Positions 1-11,268 of a stretch of 64,000 nt of DNA are shown one piece after another (the first letter of the stretch is position 1; each line of letters opens with the position of its first letter). The stretch spans positions 19,215,264-19,279,263 of the forward strand of contig JAGGNK010000002.1 of the NCBI GenBank assembly GCA_017590115.1, read 5' to 3'. Below the pieces are notes generated by a model. That model saw only the letters and a program-made list of their open reading frames with translations. It ran no database searches and was not told where the DNA came from. This DNA comes from Montifringilla adamsi (taxonomy: Eukaryota > Chordata > Aves > Passeriformes > Passeridae). The translations under genes were made by a program, and so were the position numbers.

Positions 1-130
1 TTCCTTAAGCCTCTGATCTCCCCTCCCCAGCTGCTCCCATCTGGCCCCTCGCTGTCCCCCACCCACGGACAAAGGCCCCGCTCGCAGCGGCTCCAGCCAG
101 CCCGGCTGCAGGCTGGGCGCTCCCAGGAGC

Positions 131-356
131 CGGGCAGCACACAGCTCCGGGCAGCACACTGCTCCGGGGACGGGCAGCACAGTGCTCCGGGCAGCACAGT
201 GCTCCGGGGATGGGCAGCGCAGTGCCCTGGGGATGGGCAGCACACAGCTCCGGGCAGCACAGTGTCCTGGGGACGGGCAGCACACAGCTCCGGGCAGCAC
301 ACAGCTCCGGGGACGGGCAGCACACAGCTCCGGGCAGCACAGTGCTCCAGGGACGG
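131..356. repeat. GC-rich minisatellite, mixed 17- and 23-bp units
   Basis: About eleven imperfect copies of a unit beginning GGGCAGCACACAGCTCC. Some copies carry a further GGGGAC, so spacing alternates between roughly 17-18 and 23 bp. Copies vary at one or two positions (CACAGTGCTCC, CAGTGCCCTGG), so the array is older or less homogenised than the ones at 5.35 and 10.5 kb. Open frames on both strands across it are by-products of a unit length that is not a multiple of three. Positions 1-130 and 357-470 are GC-rich flank with no gene seen. Confidence 0.9.
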
Positions 357-470
357 CAGAGCCCAGGCTGGCCCGGTCCCTGCTCCTAGGGGACTCCGTG
401 CCCAGGGCAGGTCCCAGGGCACCAGGAGGATGCCAAGGAAACACGTACACTTGGAGTGTATTCACCATGT

Positions 471-3400
471 AAGAGTGTTTGGGCCCCTAAAATCTCCGTG
501 CTGACTCCCACAAGCATTGTTGCAGATTTGGACCCTGTAATTTATCCACACGGACACTGACACCCACAATGTGCTGATACACTTCAGTGGGTGGCAGAGA
601 GAGGATGGGCTCTTCACGGCTCTTCAACAGAAGCTGCATCTCTGCCAGAGTCCTCCACTGGTCTGATCATTACAAAGAAAAAAAAAATTTGCAAAAGATA
701 AGCAGTATTTTCATGCTTTTTCACCCTGCCCGGGGACAACTCTCCCATTTTCCATGCCGTGGGGAATCTCTCACATCCACAGGACTCCAGGAAGAGGGCA
801 CTGAGCAGAATCACAGTGGGTTCACAGCAGAACTCAGGCACTGGATCATTCACTGCCGTGGCCATAAGCTCTGATCCACCACAGGCCAGGAGGAGAAGAT
901 GGGTGTAAGGATGAAGTGCTCCTGTGGAGAGGCCCTCTTTTGTCCTACTGCTGTGGGCACAAAGGGAGGAACATGCCAGGCTGGATCATGGTACAAAGAG
1001 TTATGCACAGCTCTGATTACAACAGGAAAGGATTCAGTGCTCCAGCCAAGTAAGGACTAAGCACTGGTATTTTTGTTTCCCCAAAGACAACCATGCCATA
1101 AATAAAAATATTATCCTGCCATAAATAAACATATTTACACATTATTTCACTTGGGCAGGGAAGAGATCCAAGCAAGCAGGGAGGAAATGGGAAGCTGAGA
1201 GAGGGAAACAGGGGAAGCAGCATCACTGCTGCCAGAGAAGCTCTCAGGAGCAGGAAGGGACCTTCCCCACATCACTGCCTTCTGCACTGCAGGCAGATAA
1301 ACTGCACAGCTCCAAGGCCAAACAGTGGGTGAGAAGTTATCTCCCTTCCCAAGAATATTTGCCTGCTAATCACAGTGCATTATCAGCTAAAGCAGTTTCA
1401 TAATGAAGCAATAAGACCCAATGAAGTTGATGTTATCATAGGATAATTGACCATGTCAGGCAGCCAGATGCCTCAAGGCAAAAGTAAAAGCTGTTTAACA
1501 TTCCAGAAGGTCAATCAGCAGATAATGTCCATTTCCTCTGAATTTATTGCCACCATATTGGTCATTTCATTGAAGGAGCTTTCAGCAATTTCATCCCTAA
1601 TTGTATGTGTACATACTTTTATTTGTGCTCTAGGGTTGTAACAGCACTTAAAAATTTCTCAAGTTTTTCAAAATAAAAAGGTGAGACAGTTTGACTGTGG
1701 GCTCAGAAAAGCCAAGCTCTGAGCACACAGTGGTCACTATAGGAGCTATAACAAATAAGCTTCTGAAAGTCTCACCTTGATGAAAACTTCAGGTAACCCA
1801 TGCATTACTGCTGTTCCAACCATCGAAACAAATGCAGGTTGTGCACAGAAGCCTGCTGCCAGATGGTCACAGCAAGAAAGAAGTCACTGCCCCAATCCAG
1901 TGCCTGTACCTGCCATGCAGAGAGTTGCAGGAAGGGGGGAAAGTGGTGCAGCATCACCCTCACCCCGACGTGGGCTGCCCTGGGAGAGGAGACATACCTG
2001 GAGACACGCGCCAGCAAGATGAGCCCGTCACTGCTGGCAGCAGGGCGGAGGGCACAGGACCCACTGGGCTGAGCTCTGGGCTGTGCCACCGGCAGGATCC
2101 AGCTCTTGCTGAAAGTACATTTCTTACTCACACCCATTGCCCCATGGCACCTGCCTCCTTCAAGCTCTGAACTGACAGCAACCACCACCTGACAGCCCTG
2201 GGCAAATCGTTCCCATCTCAGGTCTCTTCCAGCAGAGCCAGGGCTGCACTTTGCAATTGCATGCTGCAGCACAGAGCAATTCACTTGGAAACAGGCATGC
2301 ATAGAAAAGGGAGGGCACAGCCAAAAATGGCTTTGTGTAGCTGTACAGGGCATCTGATCAGCTTAAACAGCTATAACCATCATACAAAAGCTATGTTCCC
2401 TCCAACGCAGGTAAGAGGGAGGCTGCTTCACTCAGTGCCTGTCTGGCATTTTGCAGCAAGGAAAATAAGAGCAATGTAACTTTTCTGTGAGATGAACAAA
2501 GCAGGGCAGGACATGTCCCCAGCCAGCTCTGTGGGAGGAAGAAACTGAGGCAGGGAGAAAATATTTGCAATACCTGCAGGGAAAAGGAGAGAACATCCCA
2601 GCCTGTTTCAAGGTTGTCCCTCAATACTGATACCATTAAGCACAGCCACGTCCCTTCAGAGAACTTAATGGCTTATTGATAACGTGGTCATTTCCCTTCT
2701 CATCAGCAAATGAAGTGGTGTTTCTTGAAGAGGTTCATACATTGGAATAAAGATAGAAATTTTTTGAGAAGAGCCAGGTAACACCAGGGTAAACCTGCCT
2801 AGGCCAAAACAAGGAAAGAGGTGATAAGACTAAGGACAGGTCTATATTTAGAGGGGTGATCCTGGCATGTGGAACCTGCTCTGGACATTCTGCCCTTCCA
2901 CTGGCTGCATCACATATGCCTGTCTTCAGGCAGACGACCCCAGATCTGCCCAGTCTTCCCCCAGTACTTCTTTTCAATGCCCATCAGCACTGGCAGCCTG
3001 TGCACTTTGGAGCTGGCACGCTCAGAGCCTTCCCCACACACCACGGGCATCCCTTTCCCTCTGACCCACACTTCTGTCTGATCCAGACAAAGTCCAACAG
3101 GTGGGAGAAGGCTGAGAGTACAAGGCTTTCTTCCTCCTGACCCTGCTCTCTTAGCAATAGCTCATGATGGCCTCCTGTGGAAATCCTCACCTCGCTCAGG
3201 AATCCTGCACAAATTCTCCCTGATAAAACAGATGAGGTTTAATAATAAAATAAAACAGATGACTGCTACCATGAGGTTGGGCAGCCAGCTCCTAAGGGCC
3301 AGCTCCAGGAAGCTCCTGAGGGTCTGTGCAAGCCAGAAAGAGGATTTCTTACAGCAGAGGCCAGAAAAAGGGCTGCTGCACCCAGGAGGCTAACAGACCC

Positions 3401-5350
3401 CTTCCTTTTTCTATTCATATATATTTTATTCCTTCCTGATATCAACAATCTTGAGCGATCCAGAAATTCCTCCAGGTAAAGCAATATAGAGGCTCTAATT
3501 CAGCATGGAAGTTGAATCTTCTAATTGTATTAGGGATTTATACACTGAGTTAGTAAAATACCATATGGCTCTTGTAATGCAGGCTGGTTTTTCCTCGGCA
3601 GGCTGTGTAAGCTGCTAACAGCAGACAAGGTCATAACATGTCTCCTTATCACTGCTTTATGTTCTGGATCCCAGTCCAGCTTTTACTGCATGTCATCCAG
3701 CAGACAATTGGATGTACTTGCTACCCTCTTGCCTTCCCAAAAGGATTTTCATTCCCAAATCTCACGGCTGAAGCACCTCCTCTGGGTTGTCTTCAAAGCT
3801 ATTACAGCACGTCTGTGTTTAAACCTTCCAGTCAGGCATTATCCTGGGGGAAACCATGTTCTAAATATCACTTCCAGTTTCCATCCTGGCTCACAGGGAC
3901 TCAGGCTCCCCATCCTTCACCCCAGTACACCCTGCATATCCTTGTCAGAGCTCCAGCCCAGCAACCATGAAGATGCTTTTTGTAAGAGGTGCCCAGCCTC
4001 TGTGGATCCCAGGGGTACGACTTGCACTGACCTGGCCCAATAAAAATAACAAATCAAACTCATCCACTCATATATAGCCCTTGTTCTGAGGTCCATGGTG
4101 GTTGGTTGGCCATCCCTGCCCAAGGTCATCTGCTCCATCACCTTTCCAGTGGTGGCACAAGCCTGTGAACATGTGGCATTTCAAACTGGACACAGTTCCT
4201 CTACCATTTCCAAACCAGATGGAAGTCAATAAGGTTCTCTTGTTCCCTTCTCCTTTTTAGTAATTTCTAAGCTGACGTGATACACATCAGTCCAGCAAAC
4301 AACTTAATACAAGCAACCAGAAATGCAGATATTGCAGGAAGTCACTCAGCCTGAGCAAATCTATTAAATAGATCAAATAAATCTGTGAAATTAATGGGCT
4401 GGCCCAAGAAAAGGGAAAGCGTGGGGAAAGGAGGACAGCTGCTCTCAGCAATACCTCCAGACCTCTCCACCAGCTCCCCTCCAAGCCCACCTTTTCCCAC
4501 CAAAGGCCACACCGCGTGCCCAAAGGAGGGGACAGCACAAAGGCTGTGAGTGCAGCTGCCCACATCAGAAGGCAGGTTTCCTGTGTAAACCCCTGCTGGC
4601 AGTTGGATGTTATTTTCTGGCTTGGCTTCAGGAGTCAGCATCATTTCACAGAGCAGAGCCCTGCACTCTCTTAAATGAACCACCTCGGGGTCTCCCTGCT
4701 CAGTTGCACCCCGTCTGTCTGAAGGGCAGAAGTCGCGTGTAGGAAATTCTCCAGATTTCCAGGAAAGGGAAGGCGATCCTTTTTTTTTTCCTCAGGGAAG
4801 CAATCAAGTTTAAAGCCTGAATATTCGGTCCAGAAGCAGTTTCTCACCAACACACTCCAAGTACAGAAAATAATGACAAAGGCAGGGAGCAACCATTCTG
4901 TCACAGCTGCATGACCGGCTCCCAGTCAGCCCCCTGCGTTAACCACATACATTCACTTCACAAAATCACCACAGAAAGCTATAAATGATGCATGAAAATT
5001 AAATGAGAGAACTCCAACCAGGGCATGAATCCCAAGCCACATGGCCGGGCTGGGCAGAGGGGCAGACAAAGCAGAGGCAGACAGAGCACTGTGTGCTGGG
5101 AAACCAAAACAACCTCCCCAGCAGTCGGCTTTTGAAAACCCAAGCTGCGTTTCAGGAGGTGGTTGAAACAGCATCAGTTTGAGAGGTATAAATATTCCTG
5201 AACAGGAGGAAAACCAGGCTTCATCCAAGGCACAAGGCATGTTCAGGGAGACCACCCCTAAACTGAGGTTAATTTTAAGGAGAGGTGTTTTCCATGGCTC
5301 TGTGTTCACTTACGCATACCAAAAGCCCTGGTGCAGTCATGCAGCTGCAA
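471..5350. other. Noncoding sequence, no gene recognised
   Basis: Mixed-composition unique sequence. The longest open frame is a 182-codon minus-strand frame at 1805-2353. It is low-complexity in character, is overlapped by several other open frames, and resembles no family I know. I see no splice-flanked exon, RNA gene or recognisable transposon. Given TM9SF2 at the right end, this is probably intron or intergenic DNA of the neighbouring locus (inference). Confidence 0.55.
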
Positions 5351-5530
5351 GCAAGGATGGCACACAGGACCCAAGGATGGCACACAGGACCCCAGGATGG
5401 CACACAGGACACAAGGATGGCACACAGGACCCCAGGATGGCACACAGGACACAAGGATGGCACACAGGACCCCAGGATGGCACACAGGACCTCAGGATGG
5501 CACACAGGACCCAAGGATGGCACACAGGAC
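5351..5530. repeat. 20-bp minisatellite, nine copies
   Basis: Nine exact-length tandem copies of a 20-bp unit with core AGGATGGCACACAGGAC. The variable bases between cores alternate between a CCC-AGG type and an ACA-AGG type through the middle copies. This points to expansion of a 40-bp dimer after the first duplications. The period leaves remainder 2 on division by three, so overlapping frames of 96-134 codons stay open on both strands. They encode only repeat peptide (plus-strand motif AHRTQGWHTGPQDGTQD) and are not taken as genes. Confidence 0.97.
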
Positions 5531-7121
5531 CAAGCCTGGGCTGTGTTTTGCCACAGATGCTGCTTTGTTAAGACTGCACATGGGCGTAGTCTGCCCCACC
5601 ACTCCTCCTGCTCCTTCTTGACCACAGCCATAGGCATTTCTGCAACAGCACTGCACATAAAAGCGTGAATGTGGGCCATTTCCAGAGAGATACTGCCATC
5701 CTACCTGGTCCACAGCTGCCCAACTATTAGAAACGACCTGGACTTCCAGCATAACCCTTCCAAAACTAGGGACTGCATGTTGAATCCATCCCTCCCAGAA
5801 GGGCTGCCAGCCCAACAGAAAAGCACCTGCTTACACTGGGATTTAGATTCAGAGCAGAACTTGCAATTGAAAGGGAAGATGGAAGAAGAAAAGCCAGGAG
5901 ATGGTCCTGTATTCTTTAGCATTATATGTGCAAATGATAATTTGCACATATATGTACAAATGGTGGACGACCTGTTGTCTCCAGAGGCTGGACAGGAGGG
6001 TGTAACTCCAATCCAAGACTCTCGTGTTTGCTTCCAAACCCTGGAAAGCCGACAGCCAGCACCAGTTCTGGACAGACGACATCTGCAAGAGTGGAGCTGT
6101 GAATATGTTGCAGACACAGGATTCAAAGAGATGTCTAAGCAGGGGGCAGAGAAGCAATAAGCAAATCTTACCCACAAGAGCCTGGGACTCCTTCCACAGG
6201 CACAGCTCCCAGTGAAGCCAACAAGCCGTTCTCCCATAACATCTGCAGAAGGAAATTGCTTTAATTGCTCTAGATACAATAGCCAAACCTTAGACCCTAA
6301 TCTGGCTGCCTAATACTCTTGCTCAGTTGAAAATAACTCTTGTGAAAGCAACCAGCTGGGATGGAGCTTATCAGCAGCAGCACGAGCAGGACAGACTCAC
6401 CCCGCAGCCCGTGCCCTGCAGGAATCCCTGTTGAGGAAGGGGAGCTCCTGTAACCCCTGACAGCCTCCAGAACTCCTCTCTCTGTGTCCATCATGAACTC
6501 CCCAAACTCCCTGCCTGGGCACCACCTTTTAAGGAGTAATGTTTGACTCATTCCCTAAAATCTGTGCAGGATGGCCAGGGCAGGGTTGGTTCAGCTGACT
6601 CCCCTTTCCCTCCTGTCCCTTGTCTGGCAGAGGGTGCAGAGGACAAACCCCATTTCTCCCCACATGTACAAGCCGTGCCTAGAAGGAGCAGCACAGCACT
6701 CAGCTGGTTTCCTAAAAGATGTCATAACACAAATGATAAATGTCAATCATCATAATTTTGGATTCCCGCTGGCTGCGTAACAGGGGTGACAGCCAAACAC
6801 TCACAGCCAGAGCTGCAGTTGCACATCCAAATAAAGAGCCAGACTGTCAGGGTGCTGCCCATGTTGCCTCCCATCAATAACAGGAGCTGACTATTAACAG
6901 AAGACAAAACATGATGAGAAAATGTGGAAAATGTGTGCACATCCAAACAGCAAGGCTGCTTGCTTCAAAGCCAAAATACTGATGTGGGTACCAGCTTTAA
7001 AAATTCCTTAACCCTTCTGTTTCCTATGTTACATAAATCAACTGCAACTAAAATGATCACGTATATCTGACATGCAGGGACAGCTCCACATATGTAAGAA
7101 GAGCAAATCATTAAAAAAAAA
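5531..7121. other. Noncoding sequence
   Basis: Unique sequence without a recognisable exon. A 192-codon minus-strand frame (5701-6279) and a 163-codon plus-strand frame (5669-6160) overlap each other, and neither resembles a known protein. The only structural feature I see is the perfect hairpin at 5923-5952. Confidence 0.5.
5923..5952. repeat. Perfect 13-bp inverted repeat, 4-nt loop
   Basis: The left arm TATATGTGCAAAT (5923-5935) is exactly complementary to the right arm ATTTGCACATATA (5940-5952), with GATA as the loop. Each arm contains ATTTGCA on one strand, seven of the eight bases of the POU octamer ATTTGCAT. The structure could be a cruciform, a paired factor site or chance; nothing around it decides. 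Confidence 0.85.
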
Positions 7122-7209
7122 AAAGAAGTGGAATTTAGGGTTTTCTTTTTGTCAATAATATTTTAAAGAAGTGGATTTTAGGGTTTTCTTTTTGTCAATA
7201 ATATTTTTT
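7122..7209. repeat. 43-bp tandem duplication
   Basis: Two adjacent copies of a 43-bp segment containing GAAGTGGAATTTAGGG and TTTTTGTCAATAATATTTT. The second copy differs by one base in the GGAATTT/GGATTTT core. High similarity indicates a recent local duplication. Confidence 0.93.
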
Positions 7210-9818
7210 GCAGAAAATATATTCTTATAAGGAAAGCATTTATGGTTCCATCAAGTACCCTTTTTTAACACTCAAGATATTTAGTTTTCTTTAACAAGTT
7301 TGGGTAATATACAGGTGAATTGTCTGGAAAATAATCAGTTGCAAAATAACCAAGAGTGTTTGATTTTCGAGCTTTTTTTTCTCATGAAAATAAGAGTTTA
7401 AACTCTCAGCAAACTCCAGCTCACAAAGAAAAGGAATAACTATTGTGAAACAATTTGCTTTCTGACCATTTTTAAATCCCTCAGAAAATGTGCTGAGCAG
7501 AAAAAAAGCAACCCAAAATCACAAGCCAGAGTCTCATCTTGGGAAGTAGATTAAAACCAGACATGCCAGCTTTATTTTTGTGTCCCTTCAAAATTGATTT
7601 TTGACTTCCTTAGCTTCCAGAGTGCTCTCCAGCCCCTGTCCCAGCCCCACATGTGGTTGCATCGGTCCCCCAGCCACAGCACGAGCCCCACCCAGCGCGT
7701 TTGTTCTCGCTGACACAACGCATGCCAGCACACGAACGGCTCCAGCAAACACAGCTTCCCTTTGCAGCAAAGCTCTTCCTCCGCCCAGCACAGCGCAGAG
7801 GAAAGAGAACAGAAGCCGTGTTTTCCTGGCCCGCTGTGAAGGAGGTGCCCAGACACCCGAGTGCTGCAGGCTCTTTGCCTCTGGCTTTTGCTGGCCCCAG
7901 CCTGGCTGCAGGCAAGGGTTTTGGGGAGCTGACTTGGAATTCACTGTGTTATTTCCAAACATGACTTTGAGACAAGAAATGTAATCTATTATTTACTATT
8001 TTAATTATTATTATGCATGTTATTCTTATTCTTTGACCTATTATCATCATCATCATCATCATTAAACAGAGGCACCTCTGCTAACCACTGTCCTTTTGGT
8101 CATTGCAAAGTCAATCAATCAAAATCATTAACAAGAGGTTAAAGGTTTTACAGCCATCCCCACAACACCAGCCCTACCAAAATCTAAGCTATCCCAGGAC
8201 TCATCCTGCATTTCCCAGACCGCTGGAGAGAGATGGGTCAGCCCAGCTGCATTTCTGAAATAAACTCCTGAAGACATTCAGGAAAGGGATATTCTCCACT
8301 GACTCAGAACTGTACAGTTCTTTAGACAACTACTGGAATGTCCATCCTGACATGAGCACTTCACTTGGGTGCTGGGCTTTCTGTACAGATGGCCAGTGCC
8401 TCAGTGACTTGGGTAGTGGAAAAAATCTGCCTTACAGCTTTCCAGTGAGAATGGAAGGACGTCTGCCCCTCACAGTTCCCTGGAGAGTCCCTTCCCAGCT
8501 GAGATCCTCAGTTAGAAAGGTGACTCTCAGACAGGACCAGGTACATTGGGCATCCCCATAACACACCTTGCTTCTGCTGCTGCATACAAATACAAAAGTA
8601 GAGCCAAGGCTCTCTGACAAGATTCTCACAAGCCACATTTAGATCTAGCAGAGAAGGAGACACAGACCATGCAGTCCAAAAGACTAAAACCAGTGAATAG
8701 TACAAGGTTATGAAAAATAAAGCACTCCAGAAAAAAAAAAATTAAAAAAGAATCTGTATCTTTCTGCTTCCCACAGCTAGCTTGCATCCTGGAACTCATC
8801 AAAGCAAAGTTGTTGTGAAACTACAAGAAGAAAAAAGTCTTTGTTTTAAATTTTGCCTTTTCCATTATATTTGGGGTGAAGCATCCCCCTCTGCCTGTGC
8901 TGCAGCTCTGTGCTGGAGATCCCACGCTTGCTGCCCAGCAGGAACAGAGATTGCTCTGCATGGAAAGCCAGCACAGGGCAGCACAGGGCAGAGGGGAGGA
9001 AAGCAACTGTGCCCTGCACCCAAAGAACAAATATTCTGACCTGGAACAGGACCCCTGGGCATAACCTTTATGTTTCTTTGATATTCGTTTTTCTTGATCT
9101 TGGCAATTCCTTTTTCTGCAGCTTTGGGTTTGGTGATGCACATGCACTAACTTCTGCTTTGGCTTCCAGGTAGAATTACAAATGTATCTCCTTGAAATAT
9201 TATCAAGTCTGGAAACAAGTTTTAGTTTTGCAGGGAAAGATTTCTACTTACTTTCTTCTCCCCGGTCTCACTGATGACAGTTCTGATTTTTTTTCCACAA
9301 GTTACATTTAGTCAGGAGCTCTGTCCTTTGGTTCAGATTTGTTCTCCACTGCAAACACTCCATGCTGCTCAAGGTGTGGGTTTGTCACCTTTGCTACAAG
9401 CCGTGCAGGCAGCAGAGAGCCCTGCTGAGCAAGATGGTGTGTGAAAAGCAAGGAATGCAATAAAAAAGTGCCACTGTTCTGAATTAATTCTGCAAACTTC
9501 ATTGTTAACTGATAATTAATAGCCAGGAGGCTAGAAACATCAGTGGAAGAAATATATACACCACAGCCTGGATGATTTAAAGCATAAATTCTGTTTTCAG
9601 TCACCTTCTGATGCAGGGCAGACAAAGCAAAGAGCTGTGGACAGCCCATTCCATGCCAAAGGTGTCACCACCTCCAGCAGCTACAGCTGCATATCTTCAT
9701 AAAACCACACCAGACACTTGTCCTGGTGCTCCTGGTGCCCTTGCTAAAATTACAAGAGAGCAATTATTTCTGTTTACAAGACACTTGATTTCGCAAGATC
9801 AAAATATTCTACTCTGCT
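7210..9818. other. Noncoding sequence with a short (ATC)n tract
   Basis: AT-rich from 7210 to about 7570, GC-richer at 7600-7930, then mixed. It contains an ATC microsatellite at 8043-8062 (about seven units). Open frames at 7588-7984 overlap on both strands and match nothing I know. No exon or transposon recognised. Confidence 0.5.
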
Positions 9819-10025
9819 TTTCAATAGCCCAGTGATTTCATGTCAAATCTGTGCAGAAGAAAGCCATAATTTTTTTCCTTGCTTGTTTTGAGCCCAGAAA
9901 GTGAATGAGGACTCCAAGATTGTTTTTCAATAGCCCAGTGATTTCATGTTAAATCTGTGCAGAAGAAAGCCATATTTTTTTCCTTGCTTGTTTTGAGCCC
10001 AGAAAGTGAATGAGGACTCCAAGAT
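9819..10025. repeat. 106-bp tandem duplication
   Basis: The segment 9819-9920 (from TCAATAGCCCAGTGATTT to GAGGACTCCAAGAT) is repeated at 9925-10025 with a period of 106 bp. The copies differ by a C/T change and one or two indels in the T-run. Near identity implies a recent duplication. Confidence 0.94.
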
Positions 10026-10476
10026 AAAGCCCAACAGTGCACCAGGGAAATGTTCAGCACAGCAAGTTCCTGACTATCACTGCACAATGCAGGCAGAAAC
10101 CACACCATTTCTGGGCTAAGAAATGGTGACATAGAATGTAAGGCTGGCTCACCCTTACACACCACATGTCCTCACACTTAACAGCTCAAGAACCAGCACA
10201 AAAAGTTACTTCACCACTAGGCAGAGTGAGGACACAGTGCGTCCAAGTTTGCCAACACGACATATTTATGTACTTCGGATTTTCTTCAAGACATAGCATG
10301 AGGGCAGCAGCCATTTGGAAGTGCCGGAGATGGCTCTTGCAGATACAGCACATCAGAGTGAACCCAGCGAGCCTCTGGGATCTGACAGTGAGGAATATTC
10401 ATTTGCTGAACACACTGCACAGCAGTCAGGACACAGCACAGCACGAAGCTGCCCTGAGTCCCACCCTGCAGCCCAC

Positions 10477-11268
10477 CCTCCGTGCCCGGGCACTCCTGCA
10501 CACACACAGCTCACCCTCCGTGCCCGGGCACTCCTGCACACACACAGCTCACCCTCCGTGCCCGGGCACTCCTGCACACACACAGCTCACCCTCCGTGCC
10601 CGGGCACTCCTGCACACACACAGCTCACCCTCCGTGCCCGGGCACTCCTGCACACACACAGCTCACCCTCCGTGCCCGGGCACTCCTGCACACACACAGC
10701 TCACCCTCCGTGCCCGGGCACTCCTGCACACACACAGCTCACCCTCCGTGCCCGGGCACTCCTGCACACACACAGCTCACCCTCCGTGCCCGGGCACTCC
10801 TGCACACACACAGCTCACCCTCCGTGCCCGGGCACTCCTGCACACACACAGCTCACCCTCCGTGCCCGGGCACTCCTGCACACACACAGCTCACCCTCCG
10901 TGCCCGGGCACTCCTGCACACACACAGCTCACCCTCCGTGCCCGGGCACTCCTGCACACACACAGCTCACCCTCCGTGCCCGGGCACTCCTGCACACACA
11001 CAGCTCACCCTCCGTGCCCGGGCACTCCTGCACACACACAGCTCACCCTCCGTGCCCGGGCACTCCTGCACACACACAGCTCACCCTCCGTGCCCGGGCA
11101 CTCCTGCACACACACAGCTCACCCTCCGTGCCCGGGCACTCCTGCACACACACAGCTCACCCTCCGTGCCCGGGCACTCCTGCACACACACAGCTCACCC
11201 TCCGTGCCCGGGCACTCCTGCACACACACAGCTCACCCTCCGTGCCCGGGCACTCCTGCACACACAGA
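10477..11268. repeat. 38-bp minisatellite, 21 near-identical copies
   Basis: Twenty-one head-to-tail copies of a 38-bp unit containing CGTGCCCGGGCACTCCTG followed by a CACACACACA stretch and AGCTCACC. The CCCGGG core recurs every 38 bases from 10485 to 11245. All interior copies appear identical; the last one lacks two bases and runs into AGCCCCAGC. Each unit carries two CpGs and one SmaI-type palindrome. The unit has no stop in any plus frame, and 38 leaves remainder 2 on division by three. All three plus frames are therefore open throughout and encode the same 38-residue repeat in rotation. The minus strand has TGA in each unit and closes. The 292-383-codon frames over the array are consequences of this and not evidence of a gene. 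Confidence 0.98.

Noticed and set aside
5179..5679. Overlapping frames of 96-134 codons on both strands
   Set aside because: They are translations of the 20-bp minisatellite.
131..11268. Regularly repeated arrays considered as CRISPR
   Set aside because: The repeats are contiguous with no unique spacers, and the genome is vertebrate.
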